A stretch of DNA of 64,000 nucleotides from Synechococcus sp. M44_DOE_062 (GTDB lineage Bacteria; Cyanobacteriota; Cyanobacteriia; Thermostichales; Thermostichaceae). Position numbers and translations under genes: made by a program. Positions 56,538 through 64,000 of this stretch are shown here, one piece after another. Positions within the stretch are counted from its first letter, which is position 1. Each line of letters starts with the position of its first letter. Below the pieces are notes generated by a model. It ran no database searches. It was not told the origin of the DNA and saw only the letters and a program-made list of their open reading frames with translations. The stretch lies in assembly GCA_015295985.1 (NCBI GenBank), contig DVDX01000023.1, positions 104,690 to 168,689 of the forward strand, read 5' to 3'.

Positions 56538-56669
56538 GGCCAGCAAACCAGAAACTGCCTTCCATTATGGGCACCAACCCAATGGGGATGAGAAGCCTAG
56601 AGGGCACTCTGGAGCGCTAAACATGAAGATCGGTTAAGATTTGGCCGGCCCGCTCCAGAACTCCCCGCC

Positions 56670-57302
56670 ATGAACCGAGTGCTGTCCTGCTGCTGTGCTC
56701 CGGCTAATCGCTGCTGGCTTCACTTGCCAAAGGGACTTGTTGCTTTGGGGTTTGCCACCCTTGCCCTGCTTTTGGCGGGCGCGTTCGATCCCGTTCAAGC
56801 CGGCAACTGCCCCAGCAACGGCGATCCCAAAGCATCTCTTGACCTCAAGGTGGAAAGCGTTTCCGGGGATCGGCTTGACTTAAGTCGGTACGACGGCATT
56901 CAAGCCCTGATCTTGACCAACAGCCAAACCCGCTCGCAATCGGAAGCCCTCTCCAAAAGTTTGGCCCTGGAGTTCGGGCGAAACCCCCGACTGCGACAGA
57001 TTGTGCTGATAGATGGTAGGGGGCTGCTGTTGGTGCGAAATTTGGTTTTGCAGGTCATCCGAGAGAGCGTGCCAACGGATCCCCGCTTGGTTTCTCCGTT
57101 TGTGTATGTCTCTGTCGATTTTGAGGGAGAAACCATCCAGAAGCTGCAAGAAATAGCCGCTGCAACCTTGCCTGGGATCAATTTTCGCCAACAGGCCGCT
57201 TTGCTGCTTTTGGACGGCCAGGGAACTCTTCTGAGCGGATTTGCCGACTTGGAGCGATCCAACCTCAGCATTCGCCGGTGCATTCGCACCCTCATCGGAT
57301 AG
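56670..57302 (+). CDS. Exported hypothetical protein with thioredoxin-like outline
   Basis: 210 aa. Hydrophobic signal at about residues 22-42 (LVALGFATLALLLAGAFDPVQAG). The mature part starts with SLDLKVESVSGDRLDLSRY, then ALILTNSQTRSQSEALSKSLALEFG, LRQIVLIDGRG, and a C-terminal QQAALLLLDGQGTLLSGF. The strand-turn pattern recalls DUF4174-like or thioredoxin-fold exported proteins, but no CxxC is present. Function unknown. ATG 56670. Confidence 0.6.
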   Translation: MNRVLSCCCAPANRCWLHLPKGLVALGFATLALLLAGAFDPVQAGNCPSNGDPKASLDLKVESVSGDRLDLSRYDGIQALILTNSQTRSQSEALSKSLALEFGRNPRLRQIVLIDGRGLLLVRNLVLQVIRESVPTDPRLVSPFVYVSVDFEGETIQKLQEIAAATLPGINFRQQAALLLLDGQGTLLSGFADLERSNLSIRRCIRTLIG

Positions 57303-57432
57303 TCCCACTTCCTTTTCACACCGGGAACGTCTCTTTTCTGCCGCTCTGGCCCAACCGTTAAACTGGTCATACCGGTCATGTTGAAGCTTTGAGTCAACCG
57401 GTCGAACGACGGCTCTCTGTTCGCGGGATCCC

Positions 57433-58068
57433 ATGCGCCGCCAGCTCAAAACCTTGAACCAAATCCTCGACTACAAGCTTGCCGATTTGCGGCTGTTTGG
57501 CCGAGCCGAGCTGAAGGGGCCTGTTCTCAATGTGCTGCTGGAACGGCTGCCGGGCGATGTGGTGGATACCCTGCAGGTGATGGAGGTGGTGCGCAATGCG
57601 GTGGAAGCCTCTCTGCTGCAGGGGTTGCGCAAGGTCAACGTTTACCTTTGGTGCCGCGGACAAACTGAAGAAGCGCCGGAGTGGAGCGAAAGTTTTGCCG
57701 TAGAGCCATTGGTCTTGGCCCACCCCAGAGAGCCCCGGAATCTGGCTTCCAGCTACCGACAAGACTATCCCGGTATGCGGGTGCTGTTTTTCTGCTTGGG
57801 CATCTGTCTGGGCGGCTTTTACCTGTTGGGGGAGCGGAACCGGGCAGATTGGATCCCAGTTGCTGTGGCTTTCGTCTTAGGGGTGGTGTTCCCTTGGCTT
57901 AAGCGATTCCTCAACCGCTGGGTTCACCCCCTGTTCCTGCGCCTTGGCCTGGGGTTGGGCTTGGTCTTGTTGGGCCTGGCATTGGCGCTGATCTGGCAAC
58001 AGGGCTGGAGCGTTGCCTATGGGATCCTCGGCCTGCTGGCCATCCTCCTGTTGGGTCTGGGAGCCTAG
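57433..58068 (+). CDS. Membrane hypothetical protein
   Basis: 211 aa. The N-terminal cytosolic half includes RRQLKTLNQILDYKLADLRLFGRAELKGPVLNVLLERLPGDVVDTLQVMEVVRNAVEA. Then three to four hydrophobic helices fill residues about 115-210 (MRVLFFCLGICLGGFYLL, WIPVAVAFVLGVVFPWL, LRLGLGLGLVLLGLALALI, GILGLLAILLLGLGA). Not recognised. The stop is three bases from the convergent dapF stop. Confidence 0.6.
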   Translation: MRRQLKTLNQILDYKLADLRLFGRAELKGPVLNVLLERLPGDVVDTLQVMEVVRNAVEASLLQGLRKVNVYLWCRGQTEEAPEWSESFAVEPLVLAHPREPRNLASSYRQDYPGMRVLFFCLGICLGGFYLLGERNRADWIPVAVAFVLGVVFPWLKRFLNRWVHPLFLRLGLGLGLVLLGLALALIWQQGWSVAYGILGLLAILLLGLGA

Positions 58069-58071
58069 TTC

Positions 58072-58941
58072 TCAACCGGCGGTGGTGCCGCTGAAGACGT
58101 GCAGGGCAGGGCCAGTCATCCACACGTGCTGTGTACTCAGATCCCAGCAAATTTCCAAATTTCCTCCCGGCAGTTCCACCGTAGCTTGCGGTTCTGCGCG
58201 CTCCTCCAAGACAGCAGCCACCAAAACAGCACAGGCACCCGTCCCACAGGCCAGCGTTGCCCCTGCTCCCCGCTCCCAAACCCGCAGGCGCAGACGAGTC
58301 GGGCTGAGCACCTGCACAAATTCGGTGTTGGTGCGCTCAGGAAAGGCCGGATGATGCTCAAACAGGGGGCCCACAGCCGCCAAATCCAGCTCTTCCAGGG
58401 ATCCCTCTTCTTCCAGGAAGACCACACAATGGGGGTTGCCCATGCTTACTGCCGTCACCCGCCACTCCCGCCCAGCTACTGCAAGCGGCTGCCGAATGAC
58501 CTTCTCCTCCGGCTCAGCCAAGGTGGTGGGGATTTGCTTGGCCAAAAGGCGAGGGATCCCCATGTCCACCGTGACCAGCCCATCGGGGCGTACTTGAGGG
58601 ATAATCCGCCCCGCCAAGGTATGGATCTGGTAGGCTCCACCCCGACCTGGGATCCCCAAGTCCTGCAGAAAGCGGGCTAGGCAGCGGATCCCATTGCCGC
58701 ACATCTCGGCCTCGGAACCATCGCTGTTGAAGAGGCGCATGCTAAAATCTGCCCCCTCCCGTCCCGGCAGCAGGAAGATAACTCCATCGGCTCCCACCCC
58801 AAAGCGGCGATTGCAAAGGGCAACGGCCTCTTCTGGGCTCAAGCAGGGCTGAGACTGCTGGCGGTTGTCTACCAAGATAAAATCATTCCCCAACCCCTGG
58901 TACTTGTGAAAGGAGAGGCGAGGGGTCAGCCGAGCAGACAT
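58072..58941 (-). CDS. dapF: Diaminopimelate epimerase
   Basis: Converts LL- to meso-diaminopimelate for lysine and peptidoglycan synthesis. The 289-aa product has the two catalytic cysteines in the family contexts: EMCGNGIRCLARFL and LACGTGACAVLVAA. N-terminal SFHKYQGLGNDFILVDNR matches well. Complete length. ATG 58941; psbN lies 26 nt upstream on the same strand. Confidence 0.97.
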   Translation of the reverse strand: MSARLTPRLSFHKYQGLGNDFILVDNRQQSQPCLSPEEAVALCNRRFGVGADGVIFLLPGREGADFSMRLFNSDGSEAEMCGNGIRCLARFLQDLGIPGRGGAYQIHTLAGRIIPQVRPDGLVTVDMGIPRLLAKQIPTTLAEPEEKVIRQPLAVAGREWRVTAVSMGNPHCVVFLEEEGSLEELDLAAVGPLFEHHPAFPERTNTEFVQVLSPTRLRLRVWERGAGATLACGTGACAVLVAAVLEERAEPQATVELPGGNLEICWDLSTQHVWMTGPALHVFSGTTAG

Positions 58942-58967
58942 TTACCCAGATATCCCAACGACAGGCT

Positions 58968-59099
58968 TCAATCCTCGTGCATCTCGTAGGGATCCTGCAA
59001 GTCCTTGGAAGGGGGGCCGAAGGCCGTGTAGATGGCAAATGCGGTGATGCAGATGGTGACCGCCGCAATTGCCACAATCAGGGAAAAGGTGGGTTCCAT
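58968..59099 (-). CDS. psbN: PsbN protein
   Basis: 43 aa, encoded on the strand opposite to psbH: MEPTFSLIVAIAAVTICITA then FAIYTAFGPPSKDLQDPY and EMHED. One transmembrane helix and the hallmark FGPPSK...L.DP.E.HED end. PsbN is needed for assembly or repair of photosystem II but is not a stable subunit. The psbN - psbH divergent pair is conserved in cyanobacteria and plastids. Confidence 0.95.
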   Translation of the reverse strand: MEPTFSLIVAIAAVTICITAFAIYTAFGPPSKDLQDPYEMHED

Positions 59100-59321
59100 A
59101 TCTAAGTCTTCGATCCTGAGGGCATTCGACTACAGACTACAGTATTACACAAGTTTACAATTCATCGCCCAAGGCAAAAGGGGTCGGCCAGATTCTGATA
59201 GCGTGATTTTAATAGGGTGGCTGCCTGGGCGGTGCCGAGCACTAGGGATCCGCCGCCTAGTCTGGTCATCTTCGACTTCATCAATGTGTTCTGTTCCTAC
59301 ACTCACTGACTGCGAGAACCT
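59100..59321. promoter_or_regulatory. psbN-psbH intergenic region
   Basis: 222 nt with both divergent promoters. A conserved structured RNA motif called psbNH has been described between these genes in cyanobacteria. A GC-rich foldable tract lies at about 59216-59260 (GGTGGCTGCCTGGGCGG, and GCCGCCTAG near 59252), but I cannot confirm that it fits the published model. Confidence 0.4.
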
Positions 59322-59525
59322 ATGGCCATTCGTACCAAACTGGGCGATCTGCTGCGTCCCCTCAACTCAGAATACGGCAAAGTAGCTCCCGGCTGGGGCA
59401 CCACGCCCCTGATGGCGGTCTTCATGGCCCTATTCGCCGTCTTCCTGTTGATCATCCTGCAGATCTATAACAAGTCGCTGCTTCTGGAAGACATTAACGT
59501 CTCCTGGGAGAGCCTCAGCTTCTAA
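59322..59525 (+). CDS. psbH: Photosystem II protein PsbH
   Basis: 67 aa phosphoprotein-type subunit of photosystem II, with one transmembrane helix ([20 protein letters not shown]). The N-terminus [29 protein letters not shown] and the C-terminal [16 protein letters not shown] are diagnostic. Supports CP47 and the QB site environment. Cyanobacterial forms lack the plastid N-terminal phosphorylation extension, as here. Confidence 0.97.
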   Translation: MAIRTKLGDLLRPLNSEYGKVAPGWGTTPLMAVFMALFAVFLLIILQIYNKSLLLEDINVSWESLSF

Positions 59526-59629
59526 ATTCCCACAAATTCCCACGCCCTACTTTGGAGAAAATCCCTGTCCTGCCAGAGGGTTGCCAAGCGGGAGCAGGGT
59601 AGTTTCCATCATCTCCTAAGCCGATGCCT

Positions 59630-60826
59630 TTAGGATGCTGGCTCCAGGCGCAGCAGGGATCCATTGGGGGCGTCCGTCAACAGGTAAAGGAGTCCATCTG
59701 GCCCCTGTCGCACATCGCGAATGCGGCCCACCGCCCCCTCTAGGAGACGCTCTTCTGCCACCACGCGCTCCCCATCCAGTACCAGACGGGCCAAGTGTTG
59801 CCCAGCCAACGCCCCCACAAACAGGTTGCCCCGCCACTCTGGGAAAGCCTCTCCCGTGTAGAAGGTCATGCCAGAAGGAGCAATAGAGGGTGTCCAGTGC
59901 AGCAGAGGGGAAGCCAAGCCGGGAGCTGCCGCTAGTCCTTGGCCGACGGGTTCCCCCGTATATTCTCGACCGTGGGTGATCAGGGGCCAGCCGTAATTGA
60001 CGCCGGGAGCCAAGATGTTGATCTCGTCCCCACCTTGCGGCCCATGTTCATGGAACCAAATTGCTCCTGTTTCAGGGTGGCGGGTCATTCCCTGAATGTT
60101 GCGGTGGCCATAGGTAAAAATTTCCGGTAAAGCCCCTGCTTGGCCGACAAACGGGTTGTCCGCCGGGATCCCGCCTGTATCTGTAATGCGCAGCACCTTG
60201 CCAGCAGAATCCCCCAAATCTTGGGCTCGATCCCGTTCTCCCCGGTCTCCGGTGCTGATGTAGAGGAATCCTTCTTCGTCAAAGACCAAACGGGAGCCAA
60301 AGTGCTGTCGGGCAGGGGTCTTGCGCTCCATATCAAAAATCACTTCCAGATCCTGTAGGCCCCCTTCCCCCAGACGGGCTCGTGCCACTCGCGTGCCTCC
60401 CCCACCCGGCCCTGGCGCTGCATAAGACAGATAGATCCAGCCGTTCTCTGCATGGTTGGGGTGCAAGGCGATGTCCAGCAGGCCCCCCTGCCCCTGGGCA
60501 AACACCTCGGGCACGCCCGCTACTGGCTGGGGATCCAATCCCTGGGGGGTAACTCGGCGCAGCCGCCCTGGGCGTTCGGTCACCAAGAGGGTTCCATCCG
60601 GCAAAAAGGCCATCCCCCAGGGGTGCTCCAAACCCTGGGCCAAAGTAACCACCCGAAATGCTTGCTCCGTTCTAGCCCTGGGCAAGGCTTGGGCGTGCTC
60701 TCCCCGTTGCAGGGTCATCACCATCTCCGGGCTGACCGGGTAGGCCGCCACGACAGCGGGGACGGACACCCCCCCAAAGAGCAGCAGTGAGGAGAGAAGC
60801 TTGATCGCCGGGATCCTCATGGCCAT
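59630..60826 (-). CDS. PQQ-dependent sugar dehydrogenase (aldose sugar dehydrogenase-like)
   Basis: 398 aa, exported (signal KLLSSLLLFGGVSVPAVVAAYP). Six-bladed beta-propeller of the GDH/sorbosone dehydrogenase (GSDH) family: AQGLEHPWGMAFLPDGTLLVTERPGRL, GLLDIALHPNHAENGWIYLSYA, GSRLVFDEEGFLYISTGDRG, FTYGHRNIQGMTRHPETG, WFHEHGPQGGDEIN, and a C-terminal PSGMTFYTGEAFPEW. The catalytic His is expected in the first blade region; in this protein GLEHPWG supplies it. It oxidises aldose sugars in the periplasm with PQQ. PQQ synthesis genes are not in the window. ATG 60826 (or 60820). Confidence 0.9.
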   Translation of the reverse strand: MAMRIPAIKLLSSLLLFGGVSVPAVVAAYPVSPEMVMTLQRGEHAQALPRARTEQAFRVVTLAQGLEHPWGMAFLPDGTLLVTERPGRLRRVTPQGLDPQPVAGVPEVFAQGQGGLLDIALHPNHAENGWIYLSYAAPGPGGGGTRVARARLGEGGLQDLEVIFDMERKTPARQHFGSRLVFDEEGFLYISTGDRGERDRAQDLGDSAGKVLRITDTGGIPADNPFVGQAGALPEIFTYGHRNIQGMTRHPETGAIWFHEHGPQGGDEINILAPGVNYGWPLITHGREYTGEPVGQGLAAAPGLASPLLHWTPSIAPSGMTFYTGEAFPEWRGNLFVGALAGQHLARLVLDGERVVAEERLLEGAVGRIRDVRQGPDGLLYLLTDAPNGSLLRLEPAS

Positions 60827-60998
60827 TGCCGCCTCGTTTTCGCGATGGATTTTGGGATCTGAGCTAACCGATTATTGCCGCTGCTCTTCTGGAGAGGGGT
60901 ACCGATGAGGGCAGAACCCGCTACGAACAAGCGTGGGCAACCCGCTGTTCCCTCCCGGCCTTAGGTTAGCCTTGAGGGCGGCGATCTGTCTCCAAACC

Positions 60999-63416
60999 AT
61001 GCTGGAACCTGGCGAGATCTTGGGACTCCGTCCCGCTGACGCGAATGGCCAATTCCCCGCCCGCCCACCCCAAAGGCAAACTTGTGGATCCCTGCAACAG
61101 CTCCAGGCTCACTCTCGCGGGATCCACCTCATCTGTGCCCAGGGCTGCTGGTCTGTGCAGATCCTCACTTCCCGCCTGTTTCGGCTGCGCTTCGGACTCC
61201 GTCCCGCTAGCGCAAATGGCCCCAGCGGAGACTTTTTGCCCCGCCGTTCTTGGGATGTTGCCCTAGCCGACGAAGAGTGGCCCCCGACTTCCTTTCAACT
61301 GCAGGAAAGCCCTGCCCAAGTCCACCTGTCCACCTCGCTGGTGCAAGTCCGCATCGACCGGGATCCCATCCGGTTTAGTTTTCAAGATTCTCAAGGGCAA
61401 GAGTTCTGCGCCGATGTCCCTTCCGGCCTTACCTGGGGATCCGACGGGATCCGCCTCTGCAAACACCTCCACCCTGCCGAGCACATCTACGGCCTGGGGG
61501 AACGGGCAGGGTTGCTCAACAAACGGGGCCGGCGCTACAGCCACTGGACTCGCGACTGCTGGAACTACGATGCCCACAGCGACAATCTCTACCAGGCCAT
61601 TCCCTTTGCCTTGTTGCTTCGCCCTGGCCTCTGCTACGGCTTATTCCTGCACTGTACCCACTGGAGCCGATTCGATCTGGGCGAGACGGATCCCGAACAG
61701 TGGGCCATCGAAGTGCATGCCCCAGAGCTGGACTACTACCTCATTTACGGCCCCACTCCAGACTTGGTGCTCGATACCTATACCCAACTTACCGGGCGGA
61801 TCCCTCTTCCCCCCCTCTGGGCCTTGGGCTACCAACAGTGCCGCTGGAGCTACGCCAGTGCCGCTCAGGTGCAGGCAATAGCCGAGCAATTTCGCCAACG
61901 TCAGATCCCCTGCGACGTCATCTATTTGGACATCGACTACATGCGCGGCTACCGGGTCTTCACCTGGGATCCCCGTCGCTTCCCTGAGCCGGCCAAGTTA
62001 GTGGCCCACCTGAATCAAGCCGATTTCCAAGTGGTGGCAATCGTGGATCCAGGAGTGAAGTTCGATCCCGAAGCCGACTATACCGTCTTTGACGAAGGCT
62101 TGGCCCAAGACTTCTTTATCCGCCGCGCTGATGGCCATCTCTTTCATGGCTATGTTTGGCCCGGCAAAGTTCTTTTTCCTGACTTTTTGCAGCCGGAAGT
62201 GCGGCAGTGGTGGGGAAATTGGCAGCGGGTTCTCACCCAAGTGGGGGTAGCCGGCATCTGGAACGACATGAACGAACCGGCCCTCAACGACCGCCCCTTT
62301 GGAGATGGCGGCCGGATTGTGGACATTCCCCTCGACGCCCCCCAAGGCCCTCCCGGCGAACGTACCACGCACGCCGAAGTTCACAACCTCTACGGCTTGC
62401 TGATGGCGCGCGCTTCCCGCGAAGGCTTGGAACGGCTCAACCCCAACCGGCGCCCCTTCGTGCTGACTCGCTCCGGCTTTGCCGGGATCCAACGCTGGTC
62501 TGCCGTCTGGACGGGCGACAACCAATCCTCCTGGGAACACCTGGAGATGTCCCTGCCCATGCTCTGTAACCTTGGCCTATCGGGGGTAAGCTTCGTGGGT
62601 GCCGACATCGGGGGCTTTGGGGGCAATGCCAGTCCTGAACTGTTTGCCCGCTGGATGCAAATGGGGATCCTCTACCCTCTAATGCGTGGCCATAGCGCCC
62701 TGGGCACCCGCCCTCACGAGCCTTGGAGCTTTGGCCCGGAGATTGAAGCCATCTGCCGGCAGGCCATCCAGTTGCGCTACCAACTGCTACCCTACCTCTA
62801 CAGCCTTTTCTGGGAGTCCAGCCAAACCGGATCTCCCATCTTGCGCTCCCTTCTCTATGAATTTCCCGACGATCCGCAAACCTACGAGATCTCGGATCAA
62901 GTCATGCTGGGATCCGCCCTCCTATCTGCCCCTGTAGTCCGGCCTGGCATGCGGTGCCGCGCTGTTTATCTGCCCCAGGGCACTTGGTTCGACTGGTGGA
63001 CAGGTCAGGCCCACACCGGCCCTGGCTACATTCTCGCTTCTGCCCCTCTTGAGCAACTGCCGTTGTTTGTGCGGGGTGGCTCCATCCTGCCTCTGGCTCC
63101 CCCCTGCCCATCCACCGTCCACCTGCGCCGTGACCAACTGCGCCTCAAGCTCTACCCCGGCAACGGCAGCTTCACCCTCTACGAAGACGACGGGGAAAGC
63201 CTCGCCTATCAAGCGGGAAGCCGGGCCACCACCTTCTTCCGCTTGCAGCAGCAAGATGGCCAGCTCATTTTGGAAATTGGGGCCCGCCAGGGCAACTGGA
63301 TCCCGCCCGAGCGTAGCTGGCTTCTAGAGCTCCTTGGCCACACTCCCCTCTCCCTACCGGACACCGGACAGCCGCAACAGGTTCTCTGGCCCACCCCAGA
63401 TCCCCCGTCTAGCTAA
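60999..63416 (+). CDS. Glycoside hydrolase family 31 (alpha-glucosidase)
   Basis: About 805 aa from ATG 60999 (a GTG at 60933 would add 22). The N-terminal galactose-mutarotase-like domain has two embedded copies of the 26-nt repeat, encoding GLRPADANGQ and GLRPASANGP. The catalytic barrel starts around LWALGYQQCRWSYASAAQVQ, with CDVIYLDIDYM. Nucleophile Asp in the GH31 signature GIWNDMNEPA. Acid/base region in RSGFAGIQRWSAVWTGDNQSSWEHL. Then MRGHSALGTRPHEPW. C-terminal beta-domains follow (FVRGGSILPL; GNGSFTLYEDDGESLAYQ). Hydrolyses alpha-linked glucosides, perhaps glycogen breakdown products. Its end overlaps the convergent peroxiredoxin by eight bases. Confidence 0.92.
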   Translation: MLEPGEILGLRPADANGQFPARPPQRQTCGSLQQLQAHSRGIHLICAQGCWSVQILTSRLFRLRFGLRPASANGPSGDFLPRRSWDVALADEEWPPTSFQLQESPAQVHLSTSLVQVRIDRDPIRFSFQDSQGQEFCADVPSGLTWGSDGIRLCKHLHPAEHIYGLGERAGLLNKRGRRYSHWTRDCWNYDAHSDNLYQAIPFALLLRPGLCYGLFLHCTHWSRFDLGETDPEQWAIEVHAPELDYYLIYGPTPDLVLDTYTQLTGRIPLPPLWALGYQQCRWSYASAAQVQAIAEQFRQRQIPCDVIYLDIDYMRGYRVFTWDPRRFPEPAKLVAHLNQADFQVVAIVDPGVKFDPEADYTVFDEGLAQDFFIRRADGHLFHGYVWPGKVLFPDFLQPEVRQWWGNWQRVLTQVGVAGIWNDMNEPALNDRPFGDGGRIVDIPLDAPQGPPGERTTHAEVHNLYGLLMARASREGLERLNPNRRPFVLTRSGFAGIQRWSAVWTGDNQSSWEHLEMSLPMLCNLGLSGVSFVGADIGGFGGNASPELFARWMQMGILYPLMRGHSALGTRPHEPWSFGPEIEAICRQAIQLRYQLLPYLYSLFWESSQTGSPILRSLLYEFPDDPQTYEISDQVMLGSALLSAPVVRPGMRCRAVYLPQGTWFDWWTGQAHTGPGYILASAPLEQLPLFVRGGSILPLAPPCPSTVHLRRDQLRLKLYPGNGSFTLYEDDGESLAYQAGSRATTFFRLQQQDGQLILEIGARQGNWIPPERSWLLELLGHTPLSLPDTGQPQQVLWPTPDPPSS
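61023..61048 (+). repeat. 26-nt dispersed repeat, copy 6 (in GH31 gene)
   Basis: Starts GGACTCCGTCCCGCT, ends GCGAATGG; encodes LRPADANG near the N-terminus. Confidence 0.75.
61194..61219 (+). repeat. 26-nt dispersed repeat, copy 7 (in GH31 gene)
   Basis: Starts GGACTCCGTCCCGCT, ends GCAAATGG; 171 nt after copy 6, same frame, encoding LRPASANG. Confidence 0.75.
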
Positions 63417-63876
63417 TCGCCCTCACGGCCTCCAGCAGCTCCCGGTTGTCTCGCTTGAACAGGGGCAGCCACTCCACGTGCTGGTAGCGCAGGATCCCTT
63501 GGCTATCCACCAAAAAATAAGCCCGCCGCGTCCCCAGCAGGCTGTCCACCCCGTACTGCTGGCTCACGGTTCTGTCCACATCGCTCAACAGAGGAAACTC
63601 CAGCTTAAGCTGCTCGGCAAAGGCTTGATGCTTCGAGAGGGGATCACTGCTAATCCCCAAGATCTCGCAGCCCGCGGCCCGGAAAGCTTCCCAATCCTCC
63701 CGAAAACAGCGCATCTCGCTCGTGCACACCGGGGAAAAGTCCGCCGGGTAAAAAGCCAGCAACACCTTGCTCTTGCCCCGGTAAGCCGCCAACGAGATCC
63801 GGGCTCCCTTCTGGATCCCTTTCCCCACCGCAGGCAAGCTAAAGTCAGGAGCAGCAGCCCCAATCACAATCCCCAT
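63409..63876 (-). CDS. Peroxiredoxin (BCP/AhpC-TSA family)
   Basis: 155 aa thiol peroxidase. N-terminal APDFSLPAVG; the peroxidatic Cys in FYPADFSPVCTSEMRCF (the second Cys, in MRCF, is six residues on and may resolve). SDPLSKHQAFAEQLKLEFPLLSDVDR matches the BCP subgroup; the C-terminal YQHVEWLPLFKRDNRELL is typical. Reduces peroxides at the expense of thioredoxin. ATG 63876. Convergent overlap with the GH31 gene. Confidence 0.93.
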   Translation of the reverse strand: MGIVIGAAAPDFSLPAVGKGIQKGARISLAAYRGKSKVLLAFYPADFSPVCTSEMRCFREDWEAFRAAGCEILGISSDPLSKHQAFAEQLKLEFPLLSDVDRTVSQQYGVDSLLGTRRAYFLVDSQGILRYQHVEWLPLFKRDNRELLEAVRAIS

Positions 63877-64000
63877 AAACCCGTCTGACCCAATCTAAGC
63901 TCACTTCAACAGTCTAACGGCGGATCTGGATTCCTTCTGCTTTCGAAAAATTTTGGGTATGGGGGTATTGACGGGGTGGTGGGGGAGGGGATAGGGTAGT
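63877..64000. other. Window end, no gene
   Basis: A G-rich tail (from about 63955) with no recognisable ORF. It likely holds the peroxiredoxin promoter on the minus strand and the approach to the next gene. Confidence 0.4.

Overview
The window looks like chromosome of a thermophilic unicellular cyanobacterium of the hot-spring Synechococcus JA (A/B') type. The organism call is an inference. It rests on divergent psbN and psbH, a Yfr1 small RNA, TnpB-type insertion sequences, many cyanobacterium-style conserved proteins, and extreme over-representation of the palindrome GGGATCCC (GGATCC occurs about every 250 bases in the first 3.8 kb). I found no rRNA, tRNA or CRISPR array.

Layout. 1-3827: the 3' part of an ArsA-like ATPase gene and ligA. 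3828-4533: an RNA-rich intergenic region with a short terminated transcript, a convincing Yfr1 with its own promoter and a larger folded element. 4534-5880: clpX. 5925-7640: an IS200/IS605-type element whose tnpA carries an in-frame TAG and whose tnpB is intact. 7679-13709: KtrA/KtrB potassium uptake, a DRTGG protein, a candidate sRNA, RNase HI and a DUF3352 lipoprotein. 13752-16909 (minus strand): an operon of two histidine kinases, the first with a degenerate ATP-binding domain, and one NarL-type regulator. 17053-30068: pentapeptide-repeat proteins, an HdrB-like CCG protein, yebC, ybjQ, ribokinase, a regulator, a beta-helix protein and an LptF/G permease.

30466-39332 is a foreign, decayed defence-like island: PLD-helicase, Eco57I-class methylase, AAA ATPase and a TOPRIM/DUF4276-like partner. 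Three of the four genes are frameshifted and the ATPase has a broken Walker A motif. Only three GGATCC sites occur in this 9 kb. 39549-44428: alanine dehydrogenase, then an ABC transporter (ATPase and permease) split by an IS607-type element whose tnpB also carries one in-frame TAG. 44900-49348: RNase D, S14, a dynamin-like GTPase, a Coa1-like protein and small hypotheticals. 49391-56537: an RND efflux pump with its adaptor, and a UvrD/PcrA helicase. 56670-64000: exported and membrane hypotheticals, dapF, psbN/psbH, a PQQ-type sugar dehydrogenase, a GH31 glucosidase and a peroxiredoxin.

Two window-wide patterns stand out. A 26-nt dispersed repeat sits inside four genes and is read there in three sense frames and one antisense frame. 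A second short repeat (TTGCTACGCAACG) is nested in the hairpins of the insertion-sequence ends.
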